The notes below the pieces were generated by a model. The model searched no databases and had not been told where the DNA came from. It saw nothing but the letters and a program-made list of their open reading frames with translations. Positions 41,308 to 49,449 of a stretch of 64,000 nt of DNA are shown piece after piece; the stretch's first letter is position 1; each line of letters starts with the position of its first letter. The stretch comes from Eubacteriales Family XIII. Incertae Sedis bacterium (GTDB lineage Bacteria > Bacillota > Clostridia > Peptostreptococcales > Anaerovoracaceae): NCBI GenBank assembly GCA_031264295.1, contig JAISED010000063.1, positions 18,909-82,908 on the forward strand, read 5' to 3'. Made by a program: the position numbers and the translations under genes.

Positions 41308-43818
41308 TTACGGTGTAACGTTGACTGTAGCCGTAGAAACAAGTCCGCTGCCGTCTATAAGCTTGACGCTGATGATCGCGGTTCCGGCGCGAACAGGCGT
41401 GACAAGTCCGTTTTTATCCACGCGCGCTATGCCCGGATTTGATGATGTATACTCATACAGTCCGCCATCGGTAACAGTGTTAAGCTGATACGTGCTCCGC
41501 ATTTTGAGTGCAATACGCACAGACGGATTCACCTTAACGGTGGTTCCGCGTGTCCATATAGCATTCTCCGCATATGCGACCGCTTCGTCCCTGACGGAAT
41601 CGATCTGTTCCGCGTATTGGCTCTCCAGCGCCGCGTAGTCGTCTCCCTTTCCGCTGAGCAGGTATTGCGCGGGAGATGAAACGGCCTCTATATACCAGTC
41701 GCCCCACGCGTTTAACGCCTCGACCTCATTCGTGATCTCCGCATCTATCGGCTTACTGTTCCTGGTCGTATAGAGCCTGTGGTGATCTGTGTTCTCACGT
41801 TCCTTCGCGAAACGCTCTAACGCGGCGTCATATACGACCTGCATGAGCATTTCCGCGAGTTCCGGATTATCGTCTGTGGTATCGGCGATCAAATATGCGG
41901 TCGCAAATGTAACAATGTCGACATTGCGCATTTCACGGGCGCTCGACATGATCAGCGTATCCACAGATGAGTGATATGTATAGTCTGTAAAATGCCATGT
42001 CAGAAGCGCCGGGATGTTGGCACGCAGGAAGGTTGAATGGTCGCTGCCGCCTTCATAAGGGCATACTTCCACGCTGAATTCACCGTCCACTGTATTTATC
42101 ACTTCTTGCGTCACGGCCATATACAGATCATTCAGATAATGCCCGGATCTAAAGAGACCGTTCGTGCTGCCCGCTCCCCACAGCGTGTGAGAATCCGGCA
42201 GACGCACAAAGCTGTCTCTGCTGCCCGTGCGATGGTTATATGTTTCGTCATAATAAGGGACGCCGTCCGGGAGTACATCCAGGGTGTAATTGTAAGTTGC
42301 CGAAGGATCCGGCGTTTTCTCTATACGCATTACGCCGCCGGTCTTCGCCGGATCCTCGCCCACCATATCCATGTCGAGAACCGCAACAAGACCGGAGCGA
42401 TCATGATCGCTCATCCATAATGTCCCCATATTCATTTCATCGCCCCACAGGAAGGTTATAGTTCTCGCAGGTCTTTCAATCCTCCCCTCATCGATCAGCT
42501 TCTTGACGCGGGTCGCCATCTCCAGCAACGCCGCTACACCGGTTGCATTGTCATTGGAACCGGGTTCCTGCACGTGGGCGCAGATGAGTATGCGTTCGTC
42601 GGGCTTGCTTGCGCCTTTGATTTCAGCCATCCCGACCACCTGCCCCCTGGCTCTCGGATCGTCGCCGTTCATCGTGTAGATGTCGCCTATGCTGACGCTC
42701 TTTATCCTGACCGGCGTGCCTGTTATCACGGCTTTTTCCAACAATTCCTTGAGTGCGGCTTTCTGGTCATATGAACACTGCCACTCAACAATGGGCTTGC
42801 CGTTGTTCATCGCGGCGAGGGCGTTTGCTGAGCCGGTTCCCGAGGCGTATCTCGCCGAATACATAAACGGTTCCTGCAATACGCCGTCAATGCTTGGGAG
42901 ATTGTAGTCATTCAGTGAAGAAGATGACATAACCGCTATAGCGCCTACTTTCTGCGCAAAGGCAAATGTGTTGCTGAGTGAGGAATCTGAGAGCAGCACC
43001 TTGCCCGCCAGCGTAGCCTCGGCCTCGGCGCCCTGGAAAATGCTGCTGACACGACTGCCGCCTGAAGTAGAGATCACTCCTACATACACTGCCTCGCCTT
43101 CGAGTCCTGCGGCGTCTTCTGGCGCCGTGCCTCCGGGTTCAGTGAAACACGTCTGCCATGCCAGGTAAGTCCGTTTGCCCAGTTTGGCTTCTTCTCCGTT
43201 TAATACGTTGATTCTGTTACCCAAGTCGTCCTTTTCGGTTATCCAATCCCACATTTCGTCAATATCGCTAACGCCGTAGATGCTGTTATAATAGTCGATA
43301 TATGTGTCGGTGACGGGATTGAACGAGTAGGTTTCGACGTTCACCCGACTTATGAGGCTCTCACTGCCTGCGGGCGCCTGGGTTACTTCAAGTTTTGCGT
43401 ATTCGGGAGACCATACCCTGGCGCTTGAATCATAATAGGACAGCCACGCATAATCATCGTCGGCCGCCTCCGTCTTATCTACATTTGCAGAATATGTATA
43501 GCCCGCGTCCTTGAGTTGATCCATGACAAATTTCTCAATAACGTGGTTTTGCCATGTGCCGCCTGTAGTTCTCCATCCCAGAAATACATATGAAAGATAA
43601 TCGAAAGCTCTCTCTCCGTCGAGACCGGAGTTCGGGGCTGAAATAGAACTGACAATTTCCGATATAGCTTCATATGATGAGTCAGCTACAGGCGCCCCCG
43701 GCGCAACGCCGCCTCCCCCGCCGCCGCTTGCGCCGCCCCCCGCCGTATTGGAAAAAGCGACTCCGAAACAACTGAGAAATAATGATATGCTGAGAATTGC
43801 AGCGAATAATTTCTTCAT
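41308..43818 (-). CDS. Secreted M28-family metallopeptidase with PA and Ig-like domains
   Basis: This 836-residue exported enzyme has a signal peptide (MKKLFAAILSISLFLSCFGV) followed by a Gly-rich linker. The ATG at 43818 is chosen because GGGAGG lies nine bases upstream; the track starts seven codons earlier. A PA-type inserted domain is seen around 210-370. The zinc site of M28 aminopeptidases follows: ICAHVQEPGSNDNATGVAAL, FLWGDEMNMG, LDMDMVGEDP and a late His in YTYHSSVDT. A bacterial Ig-like (BIG2) domain ends the protein (TPVRAGTAIISVKLIDGSG). It probably trims peptides outside the cell for amino acid uptake, which suits a fermenter of amino acids. No SLH or sortase anchor is visible. 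Confidence 0.88.
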   Translation of the reverse strand: MKKLFAAILSISLFLSCFGVAFSNTAGGGASGGGGGGVAPGAPVADSSYEAISEIVSSISAPNSGLDGERAFDYLSYVFLGWRTTGGTWQNHVIEKFVMDQLKDAGYTYSANVDKTEAADDDYAWLSYYDSSARVWSPEYAKLEVTQAPAGSESLISRVNVETYSFNPVTDTYIDYYNSIYGVSDIDEMWDWITEKDDLGNRINVLNGEEAKLGKRTYLAWQTCFTEPGGTAPEDAAGLEGEAVYVGVISTSGGSRVSSIFQGAEAEATLAGKVLLSDSSLSNTFAFAQKVGAIAVMSSSSLNDYNLPSIDGVLQEPFMYSARYASGTGSANALAAMNNGKPIVEWQCSYDQKAALKELLEKAVITGTPVRIKSVSIGDIYTMNGDDPRARGQVVGMAEIKGASKPDERILICAHVQEPGSNDNATGVAALLEMATRVKKLIDEGRIERPARTITFLWGDEMNMGTLWMSDHDRSGLVAVLDMDMVGEDPAKTGGVMRIEKTPDPSATYNYTLDVLPDGVPYYDETYNHRTGSRDSFVRLPDSHTLWGAGSTNGLFRSGHYLNDLYMAVTQEVINTVDGEFSVEVCPYEGGSDHSTFLRANIPALLTWHFTDYTYHSSVDTLIMSSAREMRNVDIVTFATAYLIADTTDDNPELAEMLMQVVYDAALERFAKERENTDHHRLYTTRNSKPIDAEITNEVEALNAWGDWYIEAVSSPAQYLLSGKGDDYAALESQYAEQIDSVRDEAVAYAENAIWTRGTTVKVNPSVRIALKMRSTYQLNTVTDGGLYEYTSSNPGIARVDKNGLVTPVRAGTAIISVKLIDGSGLVSTATVNVTP

Positions 43819-43974
43819 TTCAAATACCTCCCGATTCATACTTCTAGAACTGGTTAAGATTGCGAGAACGCCGTTATTTAGCCTAGAATATACCCTTTGA
43901 GAGGATTTGTCAATGGGATTAACGAAGCCGACGCCGAGCCGACGCGATAGGCCGGGCGTGGTGGGATGTGGGTG

Positions 43975-44415
43975 TCACGGAAACGGCGGCAAAGCCCGAG
44001 GTAATGGAGGCTTCGGCGCGTGTTTTAGATATGCGCGGACGCGCTCGCAAGTATTAGTAGGAAGGAAGCTCGGATGAACGAAAAAAGTATGAGCGCGGGA
44101 AACCATCAAATTTTGCGAATAGCCCTTTTTAAGATATGTTTCTAAAGCGCGGTCAATCGTAAGTTCGGGATCGGCGGTTTCGTCTATGCGCTCGCTTCCT
44201 ACCTGAGCAAGCCACATCTTAAACGGCTCTGCTTTGGGCGATGGTATAGACTGTATGATGCGTAAAAGCTGTTCGGTGTTGGCTACGTCGGTTAAACGTT
44301 TTTTGCCGTCAGGCGCAGTCATTTTCAACTGTACGATTTTTTCGTACAGTTGGCTTCCCTCTGCTTTCAGCTTCCGTTTTAAGTCACTCCAATAGCGGCG
44401 CGGCCTTCTCGTCGA
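43975..44415 (-). pseudogene. DinD/BRO-family antirepressor-like remnant
   Basis: The reading frame encodes RRPRRYWSDLKRKLKAEG, then LTDVANTEQLLRIIQSIPSP and KMWLAQVGSERIDE. These are classic middle parts of BRO-N/DinD-type proteins of phages and mobile elements. The N-terminus and start codon are missing: the frame continues upstream of the TTG used by the track and then loses similarity near 44415. After KKGYS the sequence stops resembling the family. It is therefore a decayed fragment. It lies just downstream of tRNA-Ala, a common integration site. Confidence 0.75.
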
Positions 44416-44532
44416 TTGTAAAGCGTCTGTCCCCGTCTATGCGTAACCCATTATCATCATAGCATATTCAGAACATATGTTCAATGAGTTTGAAACAATT
44501 CCGCAATAACTGACGTCACTTTTTCTTCACTC

Positions 44533-44595
44533 CAAAAAACACAAAACCCGAATCCGTCACCGACCGGGACTATCCGGCCATACGGGTTCGAGTTT
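44533..44595 (-). terminator. Terminator after tRNA-Ala
   Basis: On the minus strand CGAACCCGT pairs with ACGGATTCG (one mismatch), with an inner CCGG/CCGG stem. GGGTTTTGTGTTTTTTGG follows. Confidence 0.7.
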
Positions 44596-44603
44596 GGTGA
44601 TAA

Positions 44604-44679
44604 TGGTGGAGAATAGGGGGATCGAACCCCTGACCTCGTGATTGCGAACCACGCGCTCTCCCAGCTGAGCTAATTCCCC
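44604..44679 (-). tRNA. tRNA-Ala(CGC)
   Basis: The 76-base minus-strand sequence folds as a full cloverleaf. The acceptor GGGGAAT pairs with ATTCTCC and includes the G3-U70 pair that marks alanine tRNAs. The D arm is GCTCAGCTGGGAGAGC. The anticodon loop TTCGCAA gives anticodon CGC, which reads GCG. The T arm is AGGGGTTCGATCCCCCT. The CCA end is encoded. Confidence 0.96.
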
Positions 44680-44710
44680 TCATATATAGTTATTTGATCC
44701 ACTGACGCTT

Positions 44711-44740
44711 ATTATAACCCATGACCGGAGTTTAATGCAA
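44711..44740 (-). promoter_or_regulatory. Promoter of tRNA-Ala
   Basis: TTGCAT, an 18-base spacer and TATAAT lie on the minus strand about 30 bases before the tRNA. Confidence 0.75.
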
Positions 44741-44814
44741 GCATTTTTTTGGTTTGGGGCATTTTTTTGAAGATTTATGGATCGTAAAAACCTTGGCATA
44801 ATTTTGTTATCCGC

Positions 44815-44843
44815 TTGACGAACATGAACAGGTGTGATAATAT
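44815..44843 (+). promoter_or_regulatory. Promoter-like sequence before the nuclease remnant
   Basis: TTGACG, 17 bases and TAATAT are seen. The -10 box overlaps the start of the track ORF, so any translation must begin further downstream. Confidence 0.45.
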
Positions 44844-45376
44844 ATGGTGAATATTTACAGCCAATAAAACTGCAATATGTCAAACCACCGCAAAGCACCG
44901 CCATATCGCAGTTCGCTATATATAACATACAGCTTCCCCGTTTCAGGAAGGAAAAACCCGACTTTGACGACGCGCTGTATTGCTGGTTATACGCTATGGA
45001 TACGGCCGCACAGAAGAATTTGAACTTGGAGGAGGTAATCCAAATGACCCCACAACTACAAGATTTTAGAAACGCTGACGCAGGCTTTCAGCAGTTCTGC
45101 GACCTTTACAAACGCGCGGTTTCCGATCCCACTCTAATGCAGGAATATTATCAATGGTGCTTAGACCGAATGCGCGAAGAAGGTATGATAGCTGCTGCAA
45201 TAGATGGTAAGTTTGAAGAGGGGCGCGAAGAAGGACTTGAAATAGGGCGCGAAGAAGAACGCAAAAAAGGGCGCATAGATTTCGCTAAAAGTCTTATCGC
45301 CGAAGGACTTCCGAATGAATTTGTGGCGCGGCATACAAAGCTCACGATTGACGAAGTACAGGCTCTGCGCGGGTGA
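44834..45376 (+). pseudogene. C-terminal remnant of an Rpn/PD-(D/E)XK nuclease-family transposase
   Basis: The 180-codon frame begins without a good start and encodes IQLPRFRKEKPDFDDALYCW and LQDFRNADAGFQQFCDLYKR. A highly charged tail follows (EEGREEGLEIGREEERKKGR). This is the typical C-terminal half of Rpn-family putative transposases/recombination-promoting nucleases of about 300 residues. The N-terminal nuclease core is absent and a promoter-like sequence lies where it should be. It is best read as a truncated relic. Translation of the C-terminal part from an internal start remains possible. Confidence 0.75.
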
Positions 45377-45510
45377 CGCCCAAGCCTTTTCGTAGTTCTC
45401 GCTTAAGAAGTCCACCAATGCGCATATGTCGGCACCATTTTACACCGGAGGGCGAACCGAGCGGTCTTCGGGGTTTGGCGGGGAGAGCGATGCCGGGTGC
45501 GTCGTTCTTC

Positions 45511-45663
45511 TTAATAGCGAGCGCTCTCTCTGGAAAGCCAAAGCGATAAACTCCGGGTCGAGGCGACGGCGAAAACCATGCCCGGCAGAATGAATAGCTG
45601 CTTTATCCAGTGATCGAAGCGCGCTATGCGCGCATAATCTGCTATTGTTGCGTTTTTAGACAT
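45511..45663 (-). pseudogene. Truncated UbiA-family polyprenyl transferase at the end of the polysaccharide operon
   Basis: A 50-codon minus-strand frame begins seven bases after the preceding gene and reads YARIARFDHWIKQLFILPGM. This is the N-terminus of UbiA-type enzymes such as decaprenyl-phosphate phosphoribosyltransferase. After VFAV the similarity is lost, and a stop follows at 45511. A second frame downstream (IALAFQRERSLLRRTTHPAS) is open but is not UbiA. The remaining 250 residues are missing, so the gene is broken, probably by rearrangement beside the nuclease remnant. An intact gene would have acted on polyprenyl phosphate in glycan synthesis. Confidence 0.6.
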
Positions 45664-45670
45664 ATGTACC

Positions 45671-46828
45671 TTACAATCCCGGCAATAAATTCGCCGCGTT
45701 AGCGCTGCGGTATATACTGTTCCCGTACCTTTCGTAAAATACGATATCCGGTTTAAAATACTCGTCAGCTTCCGGTATTATCTCAGACTCATTAATACGA
45801 ATCTGAATCACTTTCTTAAAATGCTCCGCAAAGTACGCTCCGATGTCATACGCCCTCCCGAAAAAAGAATCTCCGTACATCAACAGTGTACCATACTCCG
45901 CCTCCGGATTTTCATAAATATTGCAACTTGCGCTTATAATATTATACTTTTCTTCCAGCCTTTGCAGCTTGTCCCAATCAGCGCCGCTATTGTTCGTTTT
46001 TGACCTTTGATCCCACTTCGCGACAGGAACTATATCCGCTACAAAACCTTCATTCGTAAAAATCCCCGGAAGCCCCAAATTGTTAGTACCACTTTTTTCG
46101 GGAGCAACTTCTTCAACGAACTGAACATCAATAGGCCTTATGTCATACCCGTTCCCAGTGAGTTTGTCGACTATCGCCAGATAGCCGGCATATGAACCCA
46201 TACCCGACCAGTGATGATCACCTGCGGCGAATACCTTCCCCTTTGCCTTATACTCAAGAATTCTACTTTTCGTATTTACGCAGTTGACATCAGTTTCCCT
46301 GTCAAGCGCGGCAGAAATGCCGTCTATATCCGGTATCATTAGCGGGGTTATCGTCGGCGGCAAATATTCCGGATATACCTCGGATTTCGCCGGCGGCAGA
46401 ACAAAGTAATAGTCAATATTCCGGATGCTGTAATATTCTGCGACTTTTATTTGCGCCGATATAACTTCCGCCTCTTTTTCCGCATTGTATCTAAAACCCT
46501 TACTGAATGTCCAACCGTCCTTGCCAAGGACGGAACTTTTCCCTGATGCCCCGCCCAACAGACGTATTTTCGCAATGGCGGTCTTTTCCACACACCAGAG
46601 TCTGAAACCTATTCTGTCGTCAAAGAACCTTTGAAATTCAATCGCTCCCTCACGGAGCTTTTCATACGCTGTCTCTTCCGCCCGATTAAATATCTGCGGG
46701 AAATTTTGAAGCTTACGCTGTTCCATCTCGGATATTTTTCCCGGTGTGGGATCTATGAACGCCAGAGGTATAGCAATAATCAGAAAAAAAGCGGCAATGA
46801 ACGCGATCTTTATATTTCTCACATACAT
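45671..46828 (-). CDS. AlgJ/AlgX-like SGNH (DHHW) acetylation protein
   Basis: This 385-residue protein has one N-terminal signal-anchor helix (IAFIAAFFLIIAIPLAFI) and an exported domain. FAAGDHHWSGMGSYAGYLAI contains the Asp-His-His-Trp motif, and LLMYGDSFFGRAYDIGAYFA carries the Ser-containing block of AlgX/AlgJ-type SGNH proteins. These work with an MBOAT membrane protein to put acetyl groups on a polysaccharide outside the cytoplasm. The MBOAT gene lies 13 bases upstream in the same operon. It is therefore the likely final O-acetylation step for this exopolysaccharide. Confidence 0.85.
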   Translation of the reverse strand: MYVRNIKIAFIAAFFLIIAIPLAFIDPTPGKISEMEQRKLQNFPQIFNRAEETAYEKLREGAIEFQRFFDDRIGFRLWCVEKTAIAKIRLLGGASGKSSVLGKDGWTFSKGFRYNAEKEAEVISAQIKVAEYYSIRNIDYYFVLPPAKSEVYPEYLPPTITPLMIPDIDGISAALDRETDVNCVNTKSRILEYKAKGKVFAAGDHHWSGMGSYAGYLAIVDKLTGNGYDIRPIDVQFVEEVAPEKSGTNNLGLPGIFTNEGFVADIVPVAKWDQRSKTNNSGADWDKLQRLEEKYNIISASCNIYENPEAEYGTLLMYGDSFFGRAYDIGAYFAEHFKKVIQIRINESEIIPEADEYFKPDIVFYERYGNSIYRSANAANLLPGL

Positions 46829-46841
46829 TATCTATCGCCCC

Positions 46842-48242
46842 CTAAAAGTTGAAATATATAAACGGATTGTACCCGCCGGATATGATCAACATAACGCAGA
46901 CGGTGAAGAGCAACAGCAAACCGGCGTACTGCGCGGCAAGCCCGGCGGCGCCCGTTTCATCTCCATTTTTGATGAAACAGCTCTTCATGGCGGGAGTTGC
47001 GGCGAACACGCCTATAACAATGAGGCACAGAAACCCGATAGAAATGTTGCTCACGTCAGCGTGCGGAATGAACATAGACTGTACATACTTCAGCCCCGCG
47101 CGTAAACCGTTAGCCCTGAATATTACCCAACCGCACATTACCGCCAACAAAGTGCATACGCGGTAAATCATGGGGAAAAATCGCGACTCCGACGCCTCTA
47201 TTCTTTGAGGAATGCTAAGCAGTTTTTCAAATGTCAGCAGCCCAAAGTATAACATTCCCCAGGCGACAAATTGCCATCGCGCTCCGTGCCATATTCCCGT
47301 CAGTGTCCATACAACAAATAGATTGAATACAAGGCGCGATTTTGTCTTAACGCGCGAACCTCCGAGGGGGAAATAAACGTAATCTCTGAACCACGCGCCC
47401 AGCGATATATGCCATCTCCGCCAAAAGTCAGTCACACTCGACGCCATATAGGGATAGTTGAAATTTTCCTTGAATTTGAAACCCAACATTGCGCCCAAGC
47501 CTATCGCCATGTCGGAATACCCTGAAAAGTCAAAGTAAATTTGGAGCGTATAAGCAACAATACCGATCCAAGCCTCAAACGTACCGATTGTATACGCAGT
47601 GCCGAAGATACTGTCGGCGTAAATGGCAAAGGTGTTGGCAAGTATGAGCTTTTTAGAGAGGCCGAATATAAAACGCCGCAAACCATAGGAAAAATTATCA
47701 ATAGAACGTTCTTTCACCTTAAGTTGTGCAGCTATGTCGCCATAACGAACGATGGGTCCGGCTACGATCTGCGGGAACATCATAATGTACAGTGCGGTAT
47801 TAAGCGGATTCTTCTGCACCGGGGCGACTTTACGGTACACATCTATAGCGTATGACATAGCTTGAAATGTGTAGAATGAAATGCCTACCGGCAGCGCGAA
47901 TTTCGGCAGTCCGAGCCCTACTCCAAAGAAACGCTCTACATTATCTTCCACGAAGCCAAGATATTTATAGGTAAAAAGTATGGCTAAGTTAAAGAATACC
48001 ATAGCGGCTATCAGGACTTTACCGCTTAATTTGCCGCCCCGCGTTTCAAGCGCCAGCCCAAACGCCCAGTTGACAACGATCGACCCGAGCATTATCACAA
48101 CAAACTTGTGCTCCCCCCAAGCGTAAAACGCGATTGATGCGAGCAACAAGAAGCTATTTGCCAGCCTTTTCGGCATTAAGTAATACCCTGCCATGGCTAT
48201 TGGCAGAAATACAAATAGGAAAAACACACTTGAAAATACCAA
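46842..48242 (-). CDS. MBOAT-family O-acyltransferase (AlgI-like)
   Basis: This 466-residue membrane protein with about 11-12 hydrophobic segments belongs to the AlgI branch. FALPVGISFYTFQAMSYAID, YFDFSGYSDMAIGLGAMLGF and FWRRWHISLGAWFRDYVYFP are standard. The invariant catalytic histidine is in LTGIWHGARWQFVAWG. It passes acyl groups, usually acetyl, across the membrane for transfer to a sugar by the AlgJ-like partner that follows. It is part of the polysaccharide operon, four bases from its upstream neighbour. Confidence 0.93.
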   Translation of the reverse strand: MVFSSVFFLFVFLPIAMAGYYLMPKRLANSFLLLASIAFYAWGEHKFVVIMLGSIVVNWAFGLALETRGGKLSGKVLIAAMVFFNLAILFTYKYLGFVEDNVERFFGVGLGLPKFALPVGISFYTFQAMSYAIDVYRKVAPVQKNPLNTALYIMMFPQIVAGPIVRYGDIAAQLKVKERSIDNFSYGLRRFIFGLSKKLILANTFAIYADSIFGTAYTIGTFEAWIGIVAYTLQIYFDFSGYSDMAIGLGAMLGFKFKENFNYPYMASSVTDFWRRWHISLGAWFRDYVYFPLGGSRVKTKSRLVFNLFVVWTLTGIWHGARWQFVAWGMLYFGLLTFEKLLSIPQRIEASESRFFPMIYRVCTLLAVMCGWVIFRANGLRAGLKYVQSMFIPHADVSNISIGFLCLIVIGVFAATPAMKSCFIKNGDETGAAGLAAQYAGLLLLFTVCVMLIISGGYNPFIYFNF

Positions 48243-48246
48243 TTAT

Positions 48247-49449
48247 CTACCTCTTTCTATTTCCAGCTACTATCGCAATTTTTAATATTCTTATAAATCG
48301 AACGATAGAACTGGGGATTATTGTTTTTATAGCTGATTTTATTCTGATCTTATAGGCTATTTTGAATAGGGGCGTATTGAAAATGTCCATGCCTCCAATC
48401 AACTTTTTCAGTGTATCCCTCGAATCAGGTCTAAGCGTTGGTGATTTAAGATTCCACTGCTTTAAAACAGCATTTGCCAACGAACTGTTGATCAGCTCGA
48501 AATTATTTCCTTTAGCGATCAGTTCCTCACCTTTTGTGGTATTCACAAGGCATAGCGATATTCCACGCTTGTCAAAAAACTGAGGGTGAGCTTGTTCGAT
48601 ACCCCAAAAGTCGCCGGTAGTAAGATCGGCGATTCTATTTGTATTTGCATATTTACAATAGTAGCAGCATTCACGATATGTGCTTCCTTTCAAAAAAGCT
48701 GAATAGTATGGGTCGTTCTCAGCAAATCCCGCCTTAGTTTTGATCTTTGTTCTCGCCTTGATCTTGGTCTTATATCCTAAACCCCAGCCGATTTTTTCCT
48801 TGCACCTGAAATTGTAATAGATTATTTTTCCATCGTATTTTTTGCCCAGCCAATCTAAGTAGCGTTTGAACAATAGCGGCGACGGGACTCCATGACAAAC
48901 TAAATCAATTGTAAAAAGTCTATCGTAATCTTTCCCCAAAAAAGCATATAATCCAGCAATCTGGCAAGGCGTTGCGGAAAATAATACGGTTTTACCCCTA
49001 TCAAGCAATAACTTTGCCTGAGAATAGGTATACCCAATGTCGCTTTGAACATATTTTGAACTCTGCAATGGCGCTATATCCTTAAAATCCATCACGCAGA
49101 TATGATGGGCGACAAAGTTCTCGTCAAAAGCGCATCCGAAAACCGCACCCTCTCCTTGCTCTAAAATCATCGTTGCTATTCCTATAAACACGCCTCCTGA
49201 GGCACTTTTGCTAAGCAAAGCGTCATCCTTGTAGCGGGCGCCCAGAACCTGTAGGACTTCATTTCGGCGGAATCTTGGCTTTTGGTTTTGCGGACACCTC
49301 TTTACGCATAGACCGCAATCTATGCAGAGTAACGCATTGATTATCGGAATGTAAAACCCCTCTTCGTCCTCGCCCATTGTAATCGCGTCTTGTGGGCAAA
49401 TCATCCGACAAGCATTGCAGCCTGTACATCTTTCAGTTATTGATTCCAT
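48247..49449 (-). CDS. Coenzyme F420 hydrogenase/dehydrogenase beta-subunit-like ferredoxin protein
   Basis: This 400-residue soluble protein has two [4Fe-4S] motifs at the N-terminus, CTGCNACRMICP and CIDCGLCVKRCP. A FrhB-like domain follows, with GGVFIGIATMILEQGEGAVF and FSATPCQIAGLYAFLG. Proteins of this kind are common in polysaccharide clusters next to pyruvyl transferases, where they are thought to act in sugar or pyruvyl metabolism. They need not use F420. Here the gene overlaps the pyruvyl-transferase fusion by 13 bases, which supports a joint job. The substrate is unknown. Confidence 0.85.
   Translation of the reverse strand: MESITERCTGCNACRMICPQDAITMGEDEEGFYIPIINALLCIDCGLCVKRCPQNQKPRFRRNEVLQVLGARYKDDALLSKSASGGVFIGIATMILEQGEGAVFGCAFDENFVAHHICVMDFKDIAPLQSSKYVQSDIGYTYSQAKLLLDRGKTVLFSATPCQIAGLYAFLGKDYDRLFTIDLVCHGVPSPLLFKRYLDWLGKKYDGKIIYYNFRCKEKIGWGLGYKTKIKARTKIKTKAGFAENDPYYSAFLKGSTYRECCYYCKYANTNRIADLTTGDFWGIEQAHPQFFDKRGISLCLVNTTKGEELIAKGNNFELINSSLANAVLKQWNLKSPTLRPDSRDTLKKLIGGMDIFNTPLFKIAYKIRIKSAIKTIIPSSIVRFIRILKIAIVAGNRKR

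Noticed and set aside
45161-45418. 85-codon minus-strand ORF
   Set aside because: It lies opposite the Rpn-family remnant. Its Phe-rich repeats mirror the Glu/Arg-rich tail on the other strand.
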